From Chamaecrista fasciculata (taxonomy: Eukaryota; Streptophyta; Magnoliopsida; Fabales; Fabaceae), in contig QANZ01002401.1 in the NCBI GenBank assembly GCA_003254925.1, positions 59,452-123,451 of the forward strand: DNA of 64,000 nt, read 5' to 3'. Position numbers and translations under genes: made by a program. Below the pieces are notes generated by a model. That model worked only from the letters and a program-made list of their open reading frames with translations. It searched no databases and was not told the origin of the DNA. Positions 56,087 to 64,000 of the stretch are shown here, in pieces. The first letter of the stretch is position 1. Each line of letters begins with the position of its first letter.

Positions 56087-57382
56087 TGGGAAGAATTTGA
56101 TTTCTTTCATTGATTACGATTTTCGTTCATAATAATGCATTTGATTTCTTTGTAGTATTCAAGTAGATGTGATGAAGCAATTTGATTTGTAATGTCTCCA
56201 AGTCGAAACTCAAGAATTGAGCGCCTTTGCTTTATGGAAGTATGACTATGAACTGTTAATTAAATCAATTTGATAAAAGGTCAAATCTCAATTTTAGTCT
56301 TTTACACTTGAGAGTAAATTTTATTTTAATTTTAATTTTTTTTATTTTATTTTATTTAGAGAGAGAGGAAGAGGAAGAAGTGTGAGAAAAACTTGATTAC
56401 TTTTATTTAAACAGAACAAATAAATAAATAAATGACTAAATAAAATCTATCTCAAATATAAAAGACCAAAATAAAATGTTGACCTTTGACAAGATTATCG
56501 AGAACTAAAGGAAAAACTACTACATTTTATCCCCTTCAGCTAATACAATCGTTATACTTTATCCCCTATAGTTTGGTTGGTAACAAAAAATCCCATAAAG
56601 TTTGAGAAAAAAAAATGAAAATGTCATTTTATAAGAACTAGTTATGAGATACTTTCACCAGCAATTGAAACCTATTACATAGTCTAAGCTTTTCTGGTGG
56701 ATCATGCAGTAAATGTTATTTATAACGGTGAAAATGAGGTGTGCCACAGAAAAGAAAAATTAGAAACCCCAACAATCCAACATACTTATGAGTTGTGACA
56801 TTAACTAAGGACATCGACAGAAATATAAGAAAGAAATAATAAACGGTACAGAGACTACAACACAATATACAATATAGTGTTCAGGTGTAATTTGAAACTT
56901 CATGTTTGAGCATAGGGCATCACCCTTTTCATCAATGGCTTTTTCATTTTCTTTCAAAATTACTGCAATACTAACCCATGGATTCTTCCTCTAGAAAACA
57001 TATCACAATACGTGCACTATGTAATATTTAAGATACACCAAAGAAATTTGAGGTTCTGTAACAATATTCAGAAATCAAAGCTCACGATATGCCAACAAAA
57101 TTTTCTCACTTGATGACAAAAATTGTAGTAATACCAATAAAATAATAAATTTTAAGCGCATTGTTCATTTGCTTCATAAATATCTGTTTGATCAGGCTGC
57201 TTGAGGTTACTTGGACAAAATAAGCAGGACAAAGAAGCAATAGCTAATTTCAATAAATATCTCCACAAAACTGGTTTAATCTGAAATCATACGTACTTAT
57301 ACATTTTGGACAACAGAAAAATATCAAATTATTGCATTTCAAGACTGCAGGTATACTGCAGTAATTGGGTGTTGGGTAAAGA
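56087..57382. other. Spacer between MCTP and NDPK genes
   Basis: The two genes converge. A small foldback-like element lies at about 56278-56490 (TCAATTTTAGTCTTTTACA with TATAAAAGACCAAAATAAAAT). 57010-57290 resembles 50480-50850. Otherwise nothing is seen. Confidence 0.45.
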
Positions 57383-60197
57383 TCACTCTCTCAACCATGG
57401 AGCTAGGACTGGAGTCCACTGGGACAACTCGCCTTCTTTGAACCATAAAGCTGTAACCAATGCAAATCACAGGAATCAATGAAACATTATAGACAAACAC
57501 TTCAATGCAACATGATAAGAGAGTGGATCCTTTGAAGTTAAGAGAACGATATGTAAAATTCCTTAAAAAACTTTACAAACAATACAACCAAATGTATGGG
57601 GTCCACATCCACTCTTTATTTCTTCCTATTTCTCTTTTACTACAAGAACTTCACTTCTCTCCCAAACTTCATAAGATCCATTCTCAACATGATACTATGA
57701 TCACCGTGACCTCTAGAGTCATAATTCAATTGTGCCCCCCCTTACTTTCTTCTCTGTTACACTAGATTCTATGGCTTGCTTGACACATATGAAGACATGA
57801 AGAATATAACTCTTTTTCTTAATCACCATTCAGAAATCAATAACTTAATGAAGCTGGCATACTGGTGCCGTAGTGTGCTTACAAGAACAACCTAGAAGAT
57901 TCAAGAGCGAGAAAGTCGGGCAGGTTTCCAAAGGAATGATGGATTGGATTGTCCTATAGATATTGATGGAATGATAGTGAATATTTGATAATATATCACA
58001 ACTGCTTGCTGATAATCCAAAAGTGATGCCAATGGAAATTACCAAAAGATGAGGTTCTGAGAATCCAAACTGTAAATAGGAGAATTTTTTTTTGGGGCTT
58101 CTATCAGCATTCATTCTGTTTTCACCTTATGTGATCTCAACATTAATACTGGTGAAGTGCCTCCATCATTGATTATTAAGTCTAGTAATGTACTTGCTCA
58201 TGATTATTTTTTCACATGGTTTATTCTATAACTTTAGTCACTTCAGTACCACACGGGGTTTTGATATTTTTTATGCCTATCAGCCTTCAAGCATAACATG
58301 TCCACATCCTCATTTTCACGATTGAGAAACAGACTAATAATTAACTCACCAGCTTAAAGCCATGCCAGTAAAACATGATTTGACACTAACAAAGTCCAGC
58401 TCATAAAGTGGGTCTATCCCACATAATTATCTTGGAAGTTCAAGCTTACGATCTTCAAAGCATATTAAAACTTGGTAATTTAAAAACATGTTAAACAACC
58501 AGTAAATTTGTTCAAAATTAAATTGTGTATTATAATTTGTGTTAGTCCTGAAACATGCTCATGTCTTTTGATTGCTAGCTTTGCGATTCTTATTTAACAA
58601 TTCATCTATCTTTTCAGCAATATATAGTTAGGCTTAAAACTTGAAAGTACTAGAGGCATTACCGATTTCACGCTTGCCATTCTCAGGGCTATCACTGCCA
58701 TGTACTATATTCCTGCAAGAAATTCATCGTATATCTTGTCACTCCTTGTGATTATAAGAAGATTTTTTTGCTTTCCATATATCTTGACCCAGTGATGACA
58801 CTCAAATGTCACCAGTCAGATACAAAAAGCATCAAAGGCCTTACCTTCCTGTTTGAACAGCAAGATCCCCTCTTATTGTTCCTGGTTCAGCTTGTAGAGG
58901 ATCGGTAGACCCTATTAGCTTACGTGCTGAAGCCACAACACCAACACCCTCCCAAGCCTAGCAAATATGTATCGTATCAAAACTAGAAAAATCCTTCAAA
59001 AGGTAAACTGCAAAAAATTTAGATGAAATGAGGATATTGGGTGATTATCTTCTACAGTATACCATAGACACAACAGGACCCGAGGTAATATAGTCGATCA
59101 GCTTCGGGAAAAATGACTTTGATTTTAGATCTTTGTAGTGTTCCTGTAACCACAAACATTATATCAGTAGCAAGAAGCCTTACGGATGAAAATAGGACAT
59201 CAAACATCGAAGATAACACAGACATCAAGCATAAAACCAAAATTACTGGAAAGAAAGATGTCTGGATTAATATGGTAATCACTAGCAATCATGGGAACTT
59301 GGATGTAAATGAAATTTTATCAGTGGAAGGTTGAATTTAGTTACTTGTACACTCCATTTTCTTTTATTGCCTACAACTATCATCAAATGCAAAACACAAA
59401 CGATAAATTTTAATCAGTTAACACTTAACAGTGACAGTTTAAGTTTCTATAGAAAAATATATATATATACAAGTGAAGTGAGGAATGTAAACAAGTATAG
59501 CAGTGGGTACAAACCTCTGCTAATTCTTTTGAGCATTGGTAGAGCTTCAAGCCTTTTAGCTTAAACCCTTTCTTCTCAAACCTTGAAATAATTTCTCCAA
59601 CCTAGACACGTTAAGAAAATCAGGAATGCATATTGCAGAAGCATAATTTATGACACAATTGACGCAGGCTAGTGAAATAACCAACCAACCAAATAACTCA
59701 TTCAAATAGCAGCAGCTCAATATATCAAATTAAAGACTCAAACAATCGAAATTGCAGGAAACAACAAAGAAAAAGGCTTACGAGACCACGTTGAACCCCA
59801 TCTGGCTTCACCATTATGTAAGTTTCTTCAACTTGTTCCTGAATACAACGAATTGAGCTAGTAAAACAAAATTAACGGTGACAAATTATACAGAACCCAG
59901 AGGGTGTAAAGAAAGGAAAGGAAAGCGAACCAGTGAAGCGATTAAGTGGGGAAGGAAGATGCCGGGTTTGGTGCAGCTTCTGCGAGTGAGAGGTTTGGCA
60001 TTGGAAGGAGAAAGGTAATGTGAGAAAAGATGGGATTGGGAAGAAAATGCTGAAAGGTGATGATTACGATTACGAGTGGGGAGTGAGATAATAGGGTTGG
60101 GTGAATAGGAAGACAAGAAATTGTTGGATTGTGAGCGAATGGAAGAGGATGAGGTTGAAGAAGCTATGCTTCCACCAAAGACGCCCAGGGATTCCAT
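57383..60197 (-). CDS. NDPK2: Chloroplast nucleoside diphosphate kinase (NDPK2-like), 240 aa, 7 exons
   Basis: Exons: 60197-59931, 59838-59782, 59601-59515, 59143-59063, 58957-58845, 58712-58663 and 57450-57383; all introns are GT-AG and the frame closes exactly (723 nt). The enzyme moves the gamma-phosphate of ATP to other nucleoside diphosphates through a phospho-His. The first exon encodes a Ser/Arg/Asn-rich transit-like leader ([10 protein letters not shown]...SRSC-like to FLPHLIAS), expected for a plastid protein. Exon 2 opens with [20 protein letters not shown], and exon 3 has [19 protein letters not shown]. Exon 5 has [22 protein letters not shown], exons 5 and 6 join in the active-site [16 protein letters not shown] with the catalytic His, and the last exon reads [12 protein letters not shown] to APWLRE. 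The last intron is long (58662-57451). A CT-rich stretch and a MITE lie just upstream of the ATG. Arabidopsis NDPK2 is linked to phytochrome and oxidative-stress responses; that role here is by analogy. Confidence 0.93.
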
Positions 60198-60235
60198 CTC
60201 TCTCTTTCTCTCTCTCTGTGAGCGTCAACGGAGGC
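60198..60235 (-). promoter_or_regulatory. GA-rich 5' leader of the NDPK gene
   Basis: Directly before the ATG the minus strand is a GAGA-repeat tract (plus strand TCTCTCTTTCTCTCTCTC), common in plant 5' untranslated leaders. No TATA box was identified between it and the MITE at 60296. Confidence 0.4.
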
Positions 60236-60295
60236 GATATAATCAATTATGAAATTATTAACCCCTGCTTTCGTTGTTTTTTATGTTAGCTTTAA

Positions 60296-60764
60296 GACTA
60301 AACTGCACTTTTGGTCTCATAACTTTGGTAAAGGTCTCAATTTGGTCCCATAACTTTTTGTTGCAATTTTGGTCCCATCACTTTGGCAAGGGTCTCAATT
60401 TGGTCCCATAACTTCTTTTGTTGCAATTTTGGTCCCATAAATTCTGAAAACGTCCCACTGTTGGCCCAAAACTGATTTCCATCCATTTTTTTACCGTTAA
60501 AGATGATCTGACATACTATGTTGAATGATGACGTGGTAAATATAGGAGAAGTGGATTTAACGGCAGATAATGGATGAAAATCAGTTTGGGACCAACGGTG
60601 AGACGTTTTCAAAATTTATGGGACTAAAATTGCAACAAAAAAAGTTATGGGACCAAATTGAGACCTTTGCCAAAGTTATAGGACCAAAATTGCAACAAAG
60701 AAAGTTATGGGACCAAATTGAGACTTTTGCCAAAGTTATGGTACCAAAGTGCACTTTAGCATGA
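60296..60764. mobile_element. Foldback MITE upstream of the NDPK gene, 8-bp TSD
   Basis: Terminal parts ACTAAACTGCACTTTTGGTCTC and the complement of GTACCAAAGTGCACTTTAGC form inverted repeats. Repeated GGTCCCATAAC units in the left half pair with GTTATGGGACC units in the right half. It is flanked by AGCTTTAA at 60288-60295 and 60765-60772. The centre has GATGACGTGG. The most complete member of the family also seen at 1625-1890 and 30436-30625. Confidence 0.8.
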
Positions 60765-61589
60765 AGCTTTAATTATTTTTTTACTCATTATTATATATAT
60801 TATTTTTTGTTAAATTTTTATAACTTTTCATAAAAAATAATCGTTACTTGTTGGATTTTGAATAGAGTAACGATAATAAAAAACTTTTTAAAAAATTAAA
60901 ATTAAGATTTTCTATTTGCAACTGAAAGTAAGTTATTAAGATATTATTTCAAGGTTTTTAAAATTAATCGATAATTTTTAACCGTGGTTGTCCAATAGTA
61001 GCTCATGCTTGTATGCGCAAACTCACTTTCATCTCTATTTAATTATCTTCTCTTTTCACATCTTAATATATATAGCTTATTTCTAAAGTCTAAATAAAGA
61101 TATGGTTATCGAATTCAAACAAATAAAGACTCAAAGTATTGGAATGTTCCACAAAAATTATTAAGCTTTGATAAGCCTGAGTTTGTTAACTCAATGAGAA
61201 ACTTCGGAAAGATTCTAATCTCAAGTTTTGGTGCAATATAATAAGACACAATTTCTAATGAAAAATCCAATATGATTTCAAAATGAAGAGTTCAGTGTAT
61301 TCTAAGATACATTCCAAAATTTGATTTAGTGGCGAGAAAGAAAAAGTTAAACGATAACTTAAAAGTCAAATATGTGAACTAATAGTTTCACAAAAATACA
61401 AGGCTGAAAATTAATAATAAAAAATTATACCCAAATAGTGATAATTCGAATTCAAATGAGTCTTTCATATGATGCATAACACTTGGTCCAAACTCTTCAC
61501 TTTAGTGTCTCCAAGCCCAACATATAGTTTTCAGCCCCACTTTCAACCCAAATCAATGACATTTTCAACTTCATTTGATGGCTCAATTG
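60765..61589. other. AT-rich spacer
   Basis: No gene or clear repeat; a plain AT-rich stretch between the MITE and the transposase-associated ORF. Confidence 0.5.
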
Positions 61590-62054
61590 CTATATGTTTT
61601 TCTCTTGCTCAAGCCCTGCTTTGATTCTTCCAGCTCTAGCTCTTGTGATCGGTCCATTTAGAATTTGTATCGAATCATTAGCTTGTTGTTTCACATCAGG
61701 AATACCATAAGCATTATGTAGATTCTCATTGATGTTATCATCATTGCAACTATTATCCTCTGATTGATCATTACACTCATGTAGAGTAGCTCTGGATCTT
61801 GTATAAGGTTCTCCATGACAGTACCACACTTTATAGCTGTCCCAAAACCCTTTCTTCAACAAGTCAAACCTGATGATATTCCTTTTCTTGAACAATGTAT
61901 TCATACACCCCTTGCATGGACACCTAATGATATTGTCTGCCACATCTGGTTGATTACATGCCCATTCAAGAAAACTATCTATTCCCCTTATATAGATTGG
62001 GTCAGCTCTATTTTTAATATTTATCCAATCTTTATCCATAACTGTTCCCTGCAC
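61590..62054 (-). CDS. CACTA-type transposase-associated domain protein (154 aa, possibly one exon)
   Basis: Residues 6-80 match the plant transposase-associated domain found at the N-terminus of En/Spm (CACTA) transposases: MDKDWINIKNR, then IRGIDSFLEWA, IIRCPCKGCMN with its paired Cys, and KGFWDSYKVWYCHGEP. The remainder is Asn/Asp-rich and ends GPITRARAGRIKAGLEQE, a motif I associate with the C-terminus of LTR-retrotransposon polyproteins, which makes the ORF a chimera. The natural start is probably the Met at 62039. A splice acceptor (AAAGTGCAG) just upstream of 62051 leaves open a spliced upstream exon. There is no catalytic DDE domain in the window, so it cannot act alone as a transposase. 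It may be a domesticated or decaying element gene. Confidence 0.65.
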   Translation of the reverse strand: MQGTVMDKDWINIKNRADPIYIRGIDSFLEWACNQPDVADNIIRCPCKGCMNTLFKKRNIIRFDLLKKGFWDSYKVWYCHGEPYTRSRATLHECNDQSEDNSCNDDNINENLHNAYGIPDVKQQANDSIQILNGPITRARAGRIKAGLEQEKNI

Positions 62055-63962
62055 TTTTCAACAAGAAATTAAAACTCAAAACCAGAATCTCAACCCTGTA
62101 ATGTATTACAGCAAATGACTAAAAGCTTATCCTCAGACATAGGCATGCAAACCCAAGGCATGTTGAAATTTAAATAACATATAATCTGAGAAGCATAGCA
62201 CGAAATTCTGGACAGATTTGGATTCCACCTCTCATGCCAATTGAAGCCAAATTTTGTGTTATAGGTTACCTAAATAAAGCATCATGTTTTGACAGCATTT
62301 GGAACCAATTTAAGATGCTGAATCAATCAATATTACATACTAAAGGATAATGAAGCAGAAGGCAGGATTTAAACATTTAGAGACGCTTCTCATGAAAATT
62401 CACTACGAATTAGATGCAAATTTAAGCCAAATGAATGCCAAAAATCAATGGAATAGCCAGAAATGATGTGGTTCTGCTAAACTGGTTCTCTTTATGCCGA
62501 ACCAAAGTTGGTTCTACCTAGCAGGCTAGCACCTAGCAGAACCAAACTAGTTTTGCTTAGGAAGAACAAGAAATTTCCTAACAACCTGAAAGCTTGAAAT
62601 AATGCTTTGGAAAATGCCTTAGGGGTAAAACAGCAAAACTTGATCAAGAACCAATTGAATCCTTGCAATGAATGCCAAAAACTAATGGACATATTTACTG
62701 TGGCATTTCTTTCAACCACAAAATTCACACATCAAAACAAAGTCGAATTGACGTGATAACTCCTAGACAGATCTAAGCTCCACAATCTGGTCTGATTAAG
62801 GTAAGTATTTCACAATCATCCTTAAACCATTCAAAGCAATAAAATCATATAAACTTTAAAAGCTATCCAAAATATTATGGATTTTCAGCTATGTGTCATA
62901 AATATAATTATAAAAGATTTACCTCAAAGTGGCAAGTCTTAGCAACTCCACTTTCTTTCACTGCCCAAGCTCCTCAAAATCTCTAAATCTTGACAATAAT
63001 CATCAATGAAGTTAGTTTTCTGCATAATAAGGAGTGTAATTTTTACTGAATTTTGACTTTAATCATTAGTGAAATATAATATGACGTTTTGAGAGTAATT
63101 AGTTTCTAAAGAGTGATTACCAGAATTTGGTATAGTGTCTCAACTCATAATTAATACATTCAAATATGAGAAAGAAAAGTCAATACCTCTTCTACTTTAA
63201 CCTCTGGCTTACCACCAAATGCAGCACTTGGAAAAATATATATATATTAGTAACGGAGGAAGTTGAGAACAAAGAAGGGGAAAAAAAGTTAGTATGGAAA
63301 AAGAAAACCCTAACAACAAAAAATTTAATCTCAGCAAATGAAAAAGAATTTCAATAATGTGATCATGCTTTAATCTCAACTGAAAATGAGTCTTGTTGAC
63401 AAATGGAGTTAGGGAGAGAGGATTATGGAGAGCTTCGAACAAATTTAAATAACTTCAATTTTTTTATATCAAATTGTTAGTTAAGGTGTTGCATCAATTG
63501 TCTCATGACAGAAGTCTAAGTGTAGGGTCAAGTCATAGTCGAACTATGACGTTTGGGCATCTGCTCTATTGTAGATTATGAAAATAGAATTGTGTTTTCG
63601 CTAATAACTATAGTTTTTTGTCTGGTGATAAGCGTTTGATCTTAACATAAATAATAATAATAATTAAATAGAAGGTCGGTAAAAGAGTGTTGAATGATAA
63701 AAATGAAAAGCTCAAAGAATTTTTAATATAACCACAAAATGGTCCAATTTCTTTAGTAATGTGACACGCTAATTTGAATAAAACTTAGAAGTGAAAAAAT
63801 TTCAGCCCAACACTGGTATACGATTTTGTTTCATTCATCTTCCCAAATCTACTACTGCAATTTGCTCTGATGCTTCTTCCTCGATAACTTTCAGATTTAG
63901 AGTTGCTTCTCCGTTGGAATGGAAGAAGAATATTCTCGTTATAAAAATTTGATGGGTAGTGA

Positions 63963-64000
<38 letters not shown>
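62055..64000. other. AT-rich end of window
   Basis: No gene supported. At 62470-62560 the phrase TGGTTCT and its complement AGAACCA recur several times (an irregular inverted repeat). 63968-64000 is a (TA)n run cut off by the window edge. Confidence 0.45.

Noticed and set aside
57505..57765. 86-codon frame in the last NDPK intron
   Set aside because: It lies within a long intron; the peptide is low in information and unlike any known family.
61815..62072. Plus-strand 85-codon frame
   Set aside because: It is antisense to the transposase-associated domain ORF.

Overview
The window looks like nuclear DNA from a flowering plant, probably a eudicot (a rosid is my guess; the species is not identifiable). 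The grounds are AT-rich intergenic sequence, genes with GT-AG introns, a chloroplast-type nucleoside diphosphate kinase gene, a plant MCTP/FTIP gene, and many plant-style transposable elements (foldback MITEs, tRNA-derived SINEs, LINE tails, LTR pieces). Two assembly gaps are present: 27 N at 3325-3351 next to a poly-G run, and 962 N at 42980-43941. Isolated N bases also occur.

Region 1 (about 0.5-35 kb) is a tandem array of class II plant O-methyltransferase (OMT) genes of the resveratrol/isoflavone OMT type, all on the minus strand. Three copies are intact two-exon genes: 5428-6929 (368 aa), 17511-18988 (367 aa) and 33615-35128 (365 aa). Four are broken: 531-1315 (deletions and frameshifts, no second exon in the window), 13113-13560 (truncated first exon), 25551-27265 (frameshift, Trp-to-stop, exon 2 deletion, and a triplicated 3' end) and 30223-30435 (the 3' part of exon 2 only). 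The 3' flanks sort the copies into two lineages: the genes at 5.4 and 17.5 kb share one flank, and those at 25.5, 30.2 and 33.6 kb share another. Intact copies and one broken copy share the same TATAAATAG box 50-100 bp upstream of the ATG.

Between the OMT copies lie a 5'-truncated LINE (3.4-5.0 kb), nested long-arm foldback elements (9.3-10.4 kb), a SINE (14.5 kb), a clean TG...CA solo-LTR-like insertion with 5-bp target duplications (16200-17497), an inverted-repeat element whose ends carry a plant snRNA-type promoter (21149-21465), and a nearly perfect duplication of about 1 kb (24.5-25.7 and 29.3-30.3 kb).

Region 2 (35-48 kb) has no recognisable host gene. It holds a duplicated block that also lies on the other side of the last intact OMT, an LTR (39647-40502) with a second short LTR-like insertion inside it, a GC-rich block of unknown origin (40620-41160), the large gap, and several MITEs.

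Region 3 (48-62 kb) contains ordinary single-copy genes: a two-exon gene for an uncharacterised Ser-rich 180-aa protein (48976-50420, plus), an intron-free MCTP/FTIP-like membrane-tethering protein of 790 aa (53714-56086, plus), and a seven-exon chloroplast NDPK2-like kinase of 240 aa (57383-60197, minus) with a MITE about 100 bp upstream of its ATG. A CACTA-type transposase-associated domain ORF (61590-62054, minus) follows. The last 1.9 kb shows no gene.

Functionally, the OMTs would methylate phenolic hydroxyls of specialised metabolites using S-adenosylmethionine. The NDPK and MCTP genes are unrelated neighbours. No prokaryotic feature (operon, CRISPR, IS) is present.
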